A stretch of 64,000 nt of DNA from Acidobacteriaceae bacterium TAA 166. Its GTDB lineage: Bacteria; Acidobacteriota; Terriglobia; Terriglobales; Acidobacteriaceae. Of the stretch, positions 1 through 10,281 are shown piece after piece. The stretch is from NCBI GenBank assembly GCA_000421065.1, contig ATWD01000001.1:3402001-3466000 (forward strand). Direction: 5' to 3'. How positions within the stretch are numbered: position 1 is the stretch's first letter; each line of letters begins with the position of its first letter. The position numbers were made by a program, and so were the translations under genes. Under the pieces are notes generated by a model. That model saw nothing but the letters and a program-made list of their open reading frames with translations, was not told the origin of the DNA and made no database searches.

Positions 1-86
1 AGCGCCTTCGCAATGATGCGCTCGCCACGAGCAACTGCCGATGACTGCTGGTGGGCCGGGCCAAGTCCGGCTTTGGAGTAGTCTAT

Positions 87-545
87 CTATTCGAGATCGG
101 CGATCAACTCCGGACTGGTCGGGCGCTATCCCAACTGTTGGCGGGTCTGCGCGCTTGACGCTGGCATATCGAAGCCCGCGAACATCGCGAGCCGGCAAAA
201 TGAGCTTGCGCTTCCTCCGGAGAGAGACTGACCACGGGCACCTTCAAACCTTGGCCGATGACTTCAGCGACGGTCCGATCCGATGAGCGGGAAGTGCCGA
301 GAGTCTCAATCGCGTGCAGGTCCTTTTCGCAGTTTGCCACGGAGTTCGAGAAGCCGTGGTCAAAGGCAATGTGGATTACGCTGTCGGATTTGGCGGCCCC
401 GATGCAGAGGCTTTCCGGATCTCAAAGTTCCCTTGTGCACCTCGGCACCCGCGGCGGTGGAGAGAGTGGGAGCCCGCGTCCGACCGAGCGCCTGATGACC
501 CGCTTTAGTCAAGTGACCCGCAATGTGCTTCGCTGCATCGATCCG
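87..545 (-). pseudogene. NAD-dependent epimerase/dehydratase (SDR) remnant
   Basis: Reading the minus strand gives successive pieces of a nucleoside-sugar-epimerase-like SDR. A segment like TAAGAEVHKGTLEDPESL and one like KSDSVIHIAFDHGFSN match the N-terminal Rossmann half. They are followed directly by VAEVIGQGLKVPVVSLSPEE and a tail like MFAGFDMPASSA, which belong to the C-terminal end. About 140 codons that should lie between ETLG and TVAEVIG are missing. A frameshift after AQAHF and a TGG-to-TAG change in the LGW motif break the last part. The reading stops at the TAG at 87-89. No function is expected. Family assignment rests on recognised family motifs; the deletion size is an estimate from usual family length (about 290 residues). 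Confidence 0.75.
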
Positions 546-602
546 ATCGAAGGGTTTCGTGTAGAGTGACGCCGCAGCGGACTCTCATCCATAAGGTGAT
601 GG

Positions 603-2831
603 TTACTGGCGGTCAAGCATGAAGGCCATGGCTTGGAAATCTCCTCGGAGATCGACGTCGACGCCGCGGTACATCCAATAGGCTCCAGTGGCCGAAGCGG
701 GTGTATCGGCCGCCACCTTGCCCGCAATCGAATGGAGAGCGTAGGTGGCGTTCTCATTCAGACCGCGCAGGTGAATGCGAGGAAAGGAATAGCCCTGGGT
801 GCTTGAGTGCAGAAATGCAAAGGTAACGGCCTGCTTTCCATCGCGAGAGACGCTTTCTGTAACCGCCTGCTCTCCCTCTCTGGGGGAGAGCAGGCGATAA
901 AGGGAGCCTCGCTGTATGGTCTCTCGAATGGATTTGTAAGCGGCGACCATCTGGTTTGCGATCGCGAAGTCTTCAGGGGTCCATTTGTTGAGATTCGCTC
1001 CGATTCCAAGCGAGCCCTGCATGGAAGAGAGAAAACGATATTCCCGGGAGAGTGCACGTTGGTTGACCCAGGTGGGCGAGTCGGTGACCCAGGACATCAT
1101 GATGCCCGGCGTATAGGCATAGGTGAAGCCATCCTGAATCAAGAGGCGATCATACGCATCGGTATTGTCGGAGGGCCAGACCTAATCGGTCAGGGCGATG
1201 ACACCGAGATCGACGCGACTGCCACCGCCAGAGCAGCTTTCAAACTCGACGTTGGGATGTCTCTTTCGCAGTTGCGCCAGGATGTCGTAGAAGTTACGAG
1301 TGAAGTCGACGTAGACGTTCTTTTGCTGCTCAATGGGAACTGCAGGCCAGCCGGGTTCCGACCAGTTGCGGTTATAGTCCCACTTGATGAAGGCGATGTC
1401 ATTATCGGTCAAAAGCTTGTCGAGCCATTCGAGAACATAGTCGTGAACGTCCGGACGAGCGAGGTTGAGAACGAACTGATTGCGGCCTTCGGTGCGGGGA
1501 CGGCCGGCGAAGTTCAGGATCCAGTCTGGATGCTTTCGATAGAGATCGCTGTCGGGGTTGACCATCTCAGGTTCCACCCAAAGCCCGAAATCCATGTGAA
1601 GTGAGTGAACTTTATCGATAAGAGGTTTCAGACCACGGGGGAACTTCTCCGGATTGATATACCAGTCGCCTAATCCGGCATGATCTGTCTTACGTTGCCC
1701 GAACCAGCCATCGTCCATCACGAATCGCTCGACGCCGAGGCTGGCCGCTTTTTCCGCAAGCGCCATCTGTCCGGCCTCATCGACGTTGAAGGTCGTTGCC
1801 TCCCATGAGTTGTAAAGGATGGGACGAAGTTTGGGGGAGGGAGCGTGTGGAAGTAAATTGTCGATCTCATATCGATGGAGGAGCCGAGAGGCGCCGCCCA
1901 GCCCATGCGCGGAGTAGCCTCCGTAAAAGTAGGGCGTCTGGAACTGTTCGCCGCTTTTGAGGAGATAGGAGAAATCGAACGAATTCGGGCCTCCGGTGAT
2001 TCGTAGGTTTTGAAGGGCGCTTTGTTCTATCGTAATTTGCCAGGAGCCGCTCCAGCCCAGAGCGCCGAACCACACGTCGCCTTGCTCCTGATCGTCAGAG
2101 GAGGTGTGGTCGATCATGAACCAAGGGTTGTTCTGAGCTCCTGTCGTATCACGCCGGCTTTCGAGCGTTGTTTTGCTGCCATGGATAGACTGCACCTGCA
2201 AGTTCCATTCTGCGGCCCATCGACCGCTGACATAGTGAAGCTGATAGTCGTTCCCTCGAGGAAGATTCCATGTGCCGGATGCCACCTGTTCGATAGTGAA
2301 GGATTGGCCTGTGCGATTCTCAATCTTCGCAGAGCGGCGAAGGATGCCTGTCTCCTCATCGATCTGGTATTGAAGGGTAACGTAGACGTCGCGTGAGATG
2401 TCCTTCATTAAGATGTCGACTTGGTCGGTGCTGAGTACGTGAGAGACGTACTTTAAGACGAGATCGCGGTTGCCGTCGAGAAAGGTGATCTTGAGATCTG
2501 GCTCGACGTAGAGTGCTCCTCCCCAGCCGGTGTATTCCTGAGGCGTGGTATTGACCGGCATGTCAAAGGAGGAGGCGCCGTGTGCTGGCTGAGGTGCAGG
2601 GAATTGCTGTTTTGCCGGCAGATGCTCGCCCCAGTAGATGTTCTGTACCTGACCCTGGCCATTGATACCGAGGACGTAGGTGATGTCGCCACCGTCGAGC
2701 CGGAAGACTTTGGTGACTTCGGTAAATTGAACCGATGCCACAGCAGGCCGCGAACAGGTCAATAGCATGCAAGATACTGTGAGTGCGGCTGCAATGAAGT
2801 GAGCCCGACGGATGGAAGGTGGCAGTTGCAT
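603..2831 (-). pseudogene. Secreted GH36 alpha-galactosidase, interrupted by an amber codon
   Basis: The reading frame of 743 codons has the usual GH36 length and order: a signal peptide (about residues 1-32), an N-terminal beta-supersandwich, then the TIM barrel with MDDGWFGQR and the nucleophile motif KWDYNRNW (Asp485). The frame contains one in-frame TAG at 1182-1184 (codon 550). Reading resumes immediately as VWPSDNTDAYDR, which holds the acid/base Asp (555). The stop sits where relatives have Glu or Gln, so one base change (GAG or CAG to TAG) explains it. The truncated product would lack the acid/base residue and the C-terminal domain. The start at 2831 is supported by AGGAG six bases upstream. 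The enzyme would hydrolyse alpha-1,6-galactosides such as raffinose or melibiose in the periplasm. It is divergent from the LacI-type gene. Amber readthrough is possible but not indicated. Confidence 0.88.
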
Positions 2832-2947
2832 AAATTCTCCTGCTGCATGGTGATCAAAGAAACTATTGGGAGATGGGAGCGATTCCGTTTATGAGAGAAT
2901 GCGTCATTCTAGGATCGCGTTCAGCATCGGGATTGAGTTGACCGGAA
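2832..2947. promoter_or_regulatory. Divergent promoter region between GH36 and LacI-type genes
   Basis: This 116-base intergenic stretch must hold the promoters of both divergent genes and, by analogy with other LacI systems, the operator. The ribosome-binding site of the GH36 gene (AGGAG) is visible next to 2831. I see no convincing perfect palindrome that would mark the operator. Confidence 0.4.
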
Positions 2948-4043
2948 ATGACACTTGATTCGAAGCAGGTTGGAATTAAAGAGATCGCTCGGGCTCTTAA
3001 TATCTCGATTGGCACAGTAGATCGCGCGCTTCACAACCGACCTGGCGTCAGCGAAAAGACGAAGAATAAAGTCCTGCAGATGGCGAATGGGTTGGGATAC
3101 CGACCGAACCTCGCCGCTCAGGCACTCAAGCTCAACCGGAGAATTTCGATTGCGGCAGTATTGCCCAAGCACATCTCCTATTTCTTTGACCCTTTGCGCG
3201 GGGGGATTGCTACAGCTGCCGAGGCCGCTGTGCGTGGGCAGGTCAGCGTCGACTTTATCGAATATCCCCGGCTCGGTGTTGGCGATGAGGAGGCCCTGCA
3301 GAAGGTGACTCAGGGGAGTTACAATGGAGTGATTTTTCTTCCCGGCAACATGCAACGGTATGACGCGATTATGCGGAGGATGGCACGTAATGGTATGGCG
3401 ATGATGTGCGTCGGTTCGGATGCTCCGGCAACGCAGCGCATCGGTTCTGTGGGAGTGGATGCCTATGTAAGTGGCGCGATCGCAGCTGAGCTTCTTGCTC
3501 TGCGGCTGACCCATAAGGCGAATGTGGTGGTGTTCAGCGGAGAACTCTCTCTGATGGACCACGCCGAGAAGCTTCGGGGATTTGCCGCGACCATTGCAGT
3601 TCAGGCTCCGCATCTCACACTTCTTCCTGCTCTTGAGAGTCACGAGCAGCCAAGGGAGGCTTACCGCCAAACTCTTGATCTTATGCGCAGACGAAACAGG
3701 CCAGAAGGACTCTATCTGAGCACAGCGAACAGTCAGCCCGTTTTGCAGGCCCCTGGATGAATTGAATCTGTTTAATAAGGTACATCTGGTTACGACGGAT
3801 CTTTATAAAGATCTGATTCCCCTGATTGAATACGGGAAGATATTGGCGACCATTCATCAGCGGCCATTTACGCAGGGTAAGCTGGCCTTTGAAAACCTCG
3901 TCGGATATCTTCTGCAAAATGATGAACGACATCGTTATATAAGGTTGGCTCCTCATATGGTGCTCCGGAGCAATCTTTCGTTGTTCTCAGAGAGTGCTCC
4001 GGCATCGATGTTAGGAATTGAAGAAGATATGTTGAACCTTTAG
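2948..4043 (+). pseudogene. LacI-family regulator of the galactosidase locus, frameshifted
   Basis: The N-terminus has the LacI helix-turn-helix (IKEIARALNISIGTVDRALHN, then RPGVSEKTKNKV and the hinge helix), followed by a periplasmic-binding-protein-like sensor domain. The frame runs to TANSQPVLQAPG and stops at 3760. The adjacent frame continues without loss as NLFNKVHLVTTDLYKDL to 4043. Removing one C from the CCCC run at 3750-3753 restores LQALDELNLFNK and a 365-codon gene, the normal LacI length. The last 95 residues, with part of the ligand-binding lobe, are out of frame. It would have repressed the flanking galactosidase and porter genes in response to a sugar; the ligand is unknown. 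A homopolymer sequencing error is a real alternative for this lesion. Confidence 0.85.
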
Positions 4044-4047
4044 GGGA

Positions 4048-6040
4048 CTACTTCTTGGCGGCAAAGTGAATGGCTGCTCCCCCTCCCGGCGCCAGATGAA
4101 GTGTTAACGTATCGGCTGAGGTTACACTCTTCTGCGAGAGCAACAAGTGCTTTGGATTTTTATCGGCATCCGCCGCATCTTCGTATGCTTCGGCGGTGTA
4201 AGTCCCAGCTCCCAAAAAGCGAAGAGGAATCGCAAGTGTCCGTGGCGTCCAGTTGGTCATGCTTCCCAGGTACCATTCGTTTTGATGGCGGCGAACGATC
4301 GTCGTGAATTCGCCAGGGTTACTGTCGATTACGTGGGTCTCATCCCACTCGATAGGGACCTCTTTGAGGAATTGGAGACCTGGCTGTCCAGCGTAGTTTT
4401 GCGGGCTGTCAGAGAGCATTGGGATCGGGTTCTCGTAGATCACATAAAGAGCAAGCTGTTGGGCTCGTGTTCCCATGGCCATGGGAGCCTCGTTGCGCGG
4501 AATGAAACCATCTTCGGTCGCGTTGTCGAAGGCTCCCGCTGTAAAGTCCATGGGGCCCGCAAGTAGCCTTGTCGAGGCAAAGACAGTGCGGTCGACGGGA
4601 CTATCGCGTCTCCCGACCTTATTGTTCTCCAATCCCAGAACTGCCTCATAGCTCATGACGTTGGGATTGGTTCGGAGGAGACCCCACGGTGTTCGCGCTC
4701 CATGGAAATCAATCATGAGGTGGTGCTCGGCAGCATACTTCGCGAGATCGTAGTAGAACTGAATTCCGTCCTGATCGTCACGATTAATGAAGTCGATCTT
4801 GAGGCCAGCAACCCCCCATCTCTCGTAGATGGGAAATGCCTCACGCATCTGCTTCAAGACGGCTTCAGAGTGTAGCCAGATCCAAACCTTTACGTGTTTT
4901 GTTGCACCATAACGAACAAGTTCGGGCACATCGACTCGGCCATTGAGTTGCGTGATGTCTCCACTCTTGGACCATCCGGCATCGAGCATGAAATAGAGAA
5001 GACCATTGTCTGCGGCGAAGTCGACGTACTCTTTCATTACATCGGTCGAGAAGGAGCTTTTTCCTGTCTTGCTTACATTATCGACCCACCAGTTCCATGA
5101 GACTTTTCCGCCTTGAATCCAGCTTGTGTCGGTAAGACGAGCCGCGGGATTTAGATCGGTCAGAAGGTTGGATTCGATGAGTTGGCCAGGCTGATCTGCG
5201 ACAGAGATAACCCACCAAGCCGAGTGGTGGGGAAGGTTGCCGAGCACGGCGTATTGAGGATCATCCCATCTCGGCGATCGCTTGACGGTAAGGTAATGCC
5301 CGGCCCAGCTTCCTGATGGGTTGGTGAGGTACATCGAACTATTTCCTTCGAGATCCGATTCCGTCAGGCTTAACCAGGCCGCTCCTGGTTCATGAAGAAG
5401 CAGAGGAGTGCCGATCAGGAAATGGCTCGACACTCCACCTTGGTTGCTCAGTGCAGAAAGATTGAGGCGAACATACTCGCTCTCGTAACTGCTTGGTAGT
5501 TGGAAGTTCGAGCGCCCAGGAGGTTGCGTCCTGGCTGAACCGAAACTCTGTTGCTTCGGAGCGGAGACGAAGTTCGCGAATCGCAGGTTGTGCGGGAAGG
5601 ACATAACGAAAGCAGATTCCATCGTTGTAGGCGCGTGCCTCGACGACCAGGGATCGCGCGTGTGCTCCGCTTTCGCTAAAATGCAAGGTGACGTTGTTAT
5701 AAGTGTCGTGGACCTTGCTGATCTTCGTATTTCTTAGGGAGTAATCATCGATGCCGGAGGAGGTTTTGGCTTCGACGATCTTGACATCGGAGCCGAGGAC
5801 CGCGCCTCCTTCCAGATCGAGCCCGAGATTGGAGGCATCGATGATTGGTTTGCCTTTATAGGTTGCTGAATAAATAAGCTGGCCAGTGCCTTCGGAGGCG
5901 ATCTTCGCGGGATTGATTCCAAAGGTCATAACTAACTTACCGTCGGGCGACGTAACAGAAGGCGTGGTGCTTTGCGCTAAAACTGAACCAGTTGCCAGAG
6001 AGACGAAGACAGAAGCCAGGGCTGAAAGGCGTAAAAGCAT
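4048..6040 (-). pseudogene. GH97 glycoside hydrolase (alpha-galactosidase type), frameshifted
   Basis: The first 5' part (signal peptide ending near VLAQS, then the GH97 N-terminal beta domain) reads in one frame to about 5500. The rest (GH97 barrel: VSWNWWVDN, MLDAGWS, VKVWIWLHSE, GLKIDFINRDDQ, C-terminal beta domain) reads in another. The joint contains TTGGTAG TTGGAAG (5493-5506), an imperfect 7-base tandem repeat. Removing one copy restores ELPSSYESEYVRL and gives exactly 662 codons, the normal size. The Asp in KIDF suits the retaining (galactosidase) branch of GH97 rather than the inverting glucosidase branch; that is an inference from family knowledge. It follows the MFS porter on the same strand, 44 bases apart, and overlapping promoters are unlikely. 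The 3' half could not be translated from the normal start. Confidence 0.87.
5493..5506. repeat. 7-base tandem duplication that shifts the GH97 frame
   Basis: The plus strand reads TTGGTAG TTGGAAG, two copies differing at one base. The 1993-base gene minus 7 is an exact multiple of three, and both flanking frames join correctly when one copy is removed. Confidence 0.8.
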
Positions 6041-6084
6041 TTAATACCTCACGAAAGTTGTTTTCACTTCGCAAAATCTGATTC

Positions 6085-7518
6085 TTACCTGCTGTTTAAA
6101 CGGGCAGCAGCCTCGATCTGTTCAAGCGTGTAACCTCGAGTCTCCGAAACCCCCACGAAGACAAGAATCGCTCCCGCGAGACAAACCGCTCCGTAGCTGA
6201 TGAAGGCGCCTCCTGTTCCGAGACGGTTATTAATGAATGGAAATGTATAAGTCAGTGCAAAGGAGGCGATCCAGAGAGAGCTCACTGCAACGGCTATGCC
6301 CTGAGAGCGAACGCGATTGGGGAAGATCTCCGATATTAGAACCCATGTCACAGGAGCAAGCGTGAGAGCGTAGCAGCCAATGGCACCGAGTGTGAGGATC
6401 AGCACGGGAGTTCCAAGTTTGCCATGCAGATACGCCCATGCGCAGAGAAGATGGCATAAAGCAATTCCCATGCAGCCCAGGAGCATGAGTTTGCGGCGGC
6501 CGAGAGAGTCTACGAGAAACATGGCGAGCACGGTAAAGATCAAATTGATGGATCCGGTGATGACGATGTTCAAGAAGATGTCGTTTGAGCCATATCCGGC
6601 GCTGCGGTAGATCTCGGCGGCGTAGTTGAAGAGTATGTTGATGCCCGTCCACTGCTGCAATACGGCGAGCGCAATGGCGACGAAGAGTATCCTCCGAACT
6701 CCGGGGCACAGAAGCTCTCTCCAGGAGGAGGACTCGATGGGGATATCGAGGGAGCGCTGGATTCGGGCGGACTCCGGCGACGCGTAGGCCTCCCCGCCGA
6801 TCCGTTGCAAAATCAAGACAGCCTCAGCATCTCTCCCGCGATTGATCAGCCAGCGCGGGCTCTCCGGCAGAAAGATCGAGGCAACGGCGAAACAGAGCGA
6901 GGGAAGCACAACCGCGGTGAACATCCAGCGCCATCCATACTGAAGGTTCCAATTCTGGTGAAGCGCGGAGGATGGAATCTCTGATGCAGCGGGACGCGCT
7001 ATGATCCAGTTGACGACCTGCGCCAGAAGAATCCCGACCACAATGGCAAATTGATTGAGACTGACAAGTCTTCCCCTGAGCGCGGCAGGACTGATCTCTG
7101 CGATATAGAGCGGGGAAACGTTCGAGGTTAATCCGATCGCTACTCCGCCAATGATTCGCCAGACGATAAAGCCGGTGAAAGTGAAGGCCCAGCCAGTCAA
7201 AATCGACGACAGGGCAAAGAGAAGGGCTGATAGAAGTAGAACAGGCTTTCTTCCATATCTTTCGGCGAGACTTCCTGCAACCAGAGAACCGATAAGACAG
7301 CCTAAGAGCGCGCAGCTGTTTGCCCATCCAACCTGAGTAGCGGAGTTCAGATGAAAGTAGATCTTATAAAACTGACGGGCGCCTCCAATAACAACCCAGT
7401 CATACCCGAAGAGTAGTCCACCGAGCGCAGCCGAGATGGCAAGTCCCCAGACGTACCCGATATGGGTCGGAGGGGTCTGAGCATCAACCCCGGAGTTCAT
7501 CGTGACAGGACCGTGCAT
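6085..7518 (-). CDS. MFS sugar porter (sugar:H+ symporter family)
   Basis: This is a complete member of the major facilitator sugar-porter family with about twelve membrane helices. Signature motifs are visible: GGLLFGYDWVVIGGA in helix 1, the loop 2-3 motif LAERYGRKP, ESPRWLI after helix 6, QQWTGINILFNYAAEIY in helix 7, and a second DSLGRRKL loop. It would import a hexose or galactoside-derived sugar across the inner membrane with protons. The ATG at 7518 begins two bases after the stop of the upstream TPR gene, so the two are likely translationally coupled; an in-frame TTG at 7524 and an ATG at 7494 are alternatives. It is the only gene of this sugar locus without a visible lesion. Substrate galactose is inferred from the neighbouring alpha-galactosidase genes. 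Confidence 0.92.
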   Translation of the reverse strand: MHGPVTMNSGVDAQTPPTHIGYVWGLAISAALGGLLFGYDWVVIGGARQFYKIYFHLNSATQVGWANSCALLGCLIGSLVAGSLAERYGRKPVLLLSALLFALSSILTGWAFTFTGFIVWRIIGGVAIGLTSNVSPLYIAEISPAALRGRLVSLNQFAIVVGILLAQVVNWIIARPAASEIPSSALHQNWNLQYGWRWMFTAVVLPSLCFAVASIFLPESPRWLINRGRDAEAVLILQRIGGEAYASPESARIQRSLDIPIESSSWRELLCPGVRRILFVAIALAVLQQWTGINILFNYAAEIYRSAGYGSNDIFLNIVITGSINLIFTVLAMFLVDSLGRRKLMLLGCMGIALCHLLCAWAYLHGKLGTPVLILTLGAIGCYALTLAPVTWVLISEIFPNRVRSQGIAVAVSSLWIASFALTYTFPFINNRLGTGGAFISYGAVCLAGAILVFVGVSETRGYTLEQIEAAARLNSR

Positions 7519-7520
7519 TC

Positions 7521-8813
7521 TCAAATCTCCAGAGTGCGCATCATATCAATCGCGCCAATATGATTTTTGTCGTCATGGAGGACACGTCGCAGCAGCTCCG
7601 AGCCAGGCTGAAGCTGCTTGAGCCCGATCAACGACTGAGCTTCGAGGAAGTTTGCCGTAATCTCCTGCCGTCTCTCCAGGTCCTCCTCAAAGAGCAGCAT
7701 TGCGGGAAGAGACGTCGCAAAGTAATCGATCTTTGATGTCTGGGTTCGAAGACCGCGGGCGTAATCTCCAATTTTTTCAAAGAGAGCCGCCGCCTCATCA
7801 ATCCCCCCAACTCCTCCAGAGCCTTGCGCTCCAGTAGGTCATATCGGAGACTTCCTGCACCTGCATTTGCTGAAAGTCTCCGATGGAACGAGCTGCGCGC
7901 TCTAAGACTTTTATCGCAGCATGGAGGTCGCCGTTGAGCTTCAGACTCTTCCCGAGCCAATAATCGATCAGGCTTCGATTTTGAAGGAGATGTCTCGTTT
8001 CACTCAGGCTCTCTGGAGGATTATTGGCAGCGTTCAGGTGCTCAAGAGCAATGGCGGCATCGTGATCGCTTAAAGCAACTTGCGCTAGGAGAATATGTGA
8101 TCTTACGTACTGGGCCAGTACCTGACCCTCTCCGCCTTCCCATGGCTGAAAACGTCTGCTCAGTAACAAATCCAGAGCAGCACGAGGCATGGTTGCACTA
8201 TTTAGAAGCGATGCAAGTTCGATAGAAAGGTCGTCACGCAGGCTTACCAATTCAGCGTGTTCCTGAAGCTGCATAAGTCTGGAGTCGGGACTTTCTCCTG
8301 TGCGCTTTAATAACTGGTCGTACTCGTAGAGAATGCGAGCATCATCAGGAGAAAGTTCTCTGGCAGGGCGGAATGCATCGATCGCCTTATCGGTCGCGTG
8401 CAGAATATTGAAATAGCCAAATCCCAGATTCCTCCAGGCAGTGGGAAATGCGGGATCCAGTTCCACAGAACGTTCCCAATGAGTGATGGCCTCCTGATGA
8501 CGCTTGCGGTCGTAAAGAAAGTTCCCAAGATAATAGTGCGCGCGGGCGTCATCAGGATGGCGACGTATCACCTCTTCGAAGAGAAGCATTTCTTGCAGGC
8601 GGCTCGGAAAGACATAAGCGGGATCGGCGAGAGCAGCCCCATGGTAAACTGTCTCTGCTTCTTCTTTTGAGATACCGAGCAAATATATCGAGAGGATCCA
8701 AAATGAGGAATTTTGGCGCCAGGTTGAACTCCAGTCATGGTTTGTGCCGCACGGAGACTGGAAGCTGCGACGAGCAGGCAGAGGGAAGCCAAAATAGCGC
8801 GGAGAGGTTTCAT
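7521..8813 (-). pseudogene. DUF5107/TPR protein with large internal deletion and frameshift
   Basis: The 5' end encodes a clean signal peptide (MKPLRAILASLCLLVAASSLRAAQ). After some 15 codons of uncertain origin the sequence jumps to the C-terminal TPR part of DUF5107 proteins (LLGISKEEAETVYHGAA, then HPDDARAHYYLGNFLYDRKRH and further repeats). Family members have around 1,000 or more residues, so most of the carbohydrate-associated DUF5107 domain has been deleted. A second lesion is a frameshift at the G6 run (7803-7808). Beyond it the true C-terminus resumes as ALFEKIGDYARGL and ends MMRTLEI at the TGA 7521-7523. Genes of this family commonly sit beside sugar porters and glycosidases; the biochemical role is unknown. 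The first gene of the sugar operon is thus dead. Confidence 0.8.
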
Positions 8814-8832
8814 CCGGATCATCCTTTCCTAT

Positions 8833-10272
8833 TCAGTTCGAGCTCTTTCCGAATACTTCTTCTAACGCAAGACGTGCAGCGTGAAAGCCGCACATGCCAT
8901 GTACGCCACCGCCGGGAGGCGTTGAGGCGGAGCAGAGGTAAAGTCCAGGGCGAGAGGTTCGGTACGGAGACAACGACAATGTTGGGCGCGTGAAGAGCTG
9001 GCGCAAGTCTAAGGAGCCTCCATTGATGTCTCCTCCAACATAGTTCGCGTTGTACGCCTCAAGATCGGCGGGCGTCGTCACAGTTGTTGCAAGGATTAAG
9101 TCTCGAAAACCTGGAGCGTAGCGTTCGATTTGAGACTCGATCTTCTCTGTCATGTCGCGGGTCGAACCGTTGGGCACATGGCAATAGGCCCATAAAGTGT
9201 GTTTTCCCGCGGGAGCACGGGTGGCATCAAAGAGGCTTTGTTGCGTAAGCAGAACATACGGGCGCTCAGGATGCCTTCCCCGGCTTACCTCGTACTCTGA
9301 CCGGGCAATCTCTTCGAGTGTGCCGCCGAGATGAACCGTGCCTGCGCGTCGCGCATCGGCGTGAAGAAAGGGAACGGGACCACTGAGTGCCCAGTCGATT
9401 TTGAATGCTCCCATGCCATAACGGAATCGTTCAAGCTGCCAGCGATAATTTGACGAGAGCTCAGAGTTTGCAATGCGCAGGAACTGCTTTGGGCTGACGT
9501 CGAAGAGAGCAGCTCGGCTTGGAGGCACTTGTTTGAGCGAGGTAATCTCACACTCGGTTTCGATCACTCCACCAAGAGAGCGGAAATAAGAGCCTAAGGC
9601 GTCCGCCAGTTTTTGTGTACCTCCCTCCACTCCGGGCCAGCCACCGTAATGTCCTGCAGCTGTCAACACCAGCCCGACGGCCGCAGTCGTCAAAGCGGAG
9701 AGCGGCTGCATGGCATGTGCCGCGACTCCTCCGAAGAGAGCGCGGGCTCTGGTTGTCTTGAACCGCGATGCCAGATGCGTGGCAGAGAGTCCGGCCTTGA
9801 TTCCAAATCGAGCGAGTAACAAAGGGTCCGAGGGAATGCGCAACGGCCCGAGAATCTCTGTGGAGAGCTGCTCCCAGTGACTCAGGATCGGCTGAAAGAG
9901 AGAGCGGTATGCCTGCGCATCCTCGCCGAGGGCCTCAGCGGTCGATTCCAGCGAACGATGAAGCGTAGCCCCTTTATTGCCTTCAAAAGGATGAGCCGCG
10001 GCGATCTCTGGCTGAATATAGGTGAGTCCGAACTGCTCCAAAGGAAGCGTGCGGAAGAACGGCGATGTTGTCGCCATGGGATGTGCCGACGAACATATAT
10101 CGTGTATGAACCCGGGAAGCGTGATTTCGCCCGAACGCATGCCCCCGCCAATCGTCTTTTTCGCCTCCAGCATGAGCACAGAGAGACCTTCGCGCTGCAG
10201 CGCAATGGCAGCTGCCAAACCGTTGGGGCCCGATCCAACCACGACCGCGTCGTACTCCACTTGTTCTGCCAT
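8833..10272 (-). CDS. FAD-dependent oxidoreductase, phytoene-desaturase/PYROXD2-like
   Basis: This 479-residue protein begins with a dinucleotide-binding motif (VVVGSGPNGLAAAIALQREG, FAD beta-alpha-beta fold) and continues with GGGMRSGEITLPGF. It ends with the family's C-terminal FAD motif (LYLCSASTPPGGGVHGMCGFHAA). These features fit NAD(P)/FAD amine-oxidase/phytoene-desaturase-like proteins of the PYROXD2 group. The substrate cannot be deduced; carotenoid genes are absent nearby. It starts nine bases after the DoxX-family gene, so both were probably cotranscribed. No lesion is visible. Confidence 0.85.
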   Translation of the reverse strand: MAEQVEYDAVVVGSGPNGLAAAIALQREGLSVLMLEAKKTIGGGMRSGEITLPGFIHDICSSAHPMATTSPFFRTLPLEQFGLTYIQPEIAAAHPFEGNKGATLHRSLESTAEALGEDAQAYRSLFQPILSHWEQLSTEILGPLRIPSDPLLLARFGIKAGLSATHLASRFKTTRARALFGGVAAHAMQPLSALTTAAVGLVLTAAGHYGGWPGVEGGTQKLADALGSYFRSLGGVIETECEITSLKQVPPSRAALFDVSPKQFLRIANSELSSNYRWQLERFRYGMGAFKIDWALSGPVPFLHADARRAGTVHLGGTLEEIARSEYEVSRGRHPERPYVLLTQQSLFDATRAPAGKHTLWAYCHVPNGSTRDMTEKIESQIERYAPGFRDLILATTVTTPADLEAYNANYVGGDINGGSLDLRQLFTRPTLSLSPYRTSRPGLYLCSASTPPGGGVHGMCGFHAARLALEEVFGKSSN

Positions 10273-10281
10273 TTAGTCCAA

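Noticed and set aside
807..1604. Open frame of 265 codons on the plus strand
   Set aside because: It is the antisense of the GH36 gene, whose minus-strand reading gives strong family motifs.
3750..3753. Programmed frameshift in the LacI gene
   Set aside because: CCCC is not a recognised slippery heptamer and no stimulatory structure or Shine-Dalgarno-like site is evident; a simple one-base insertion or sequencing error is more likely.
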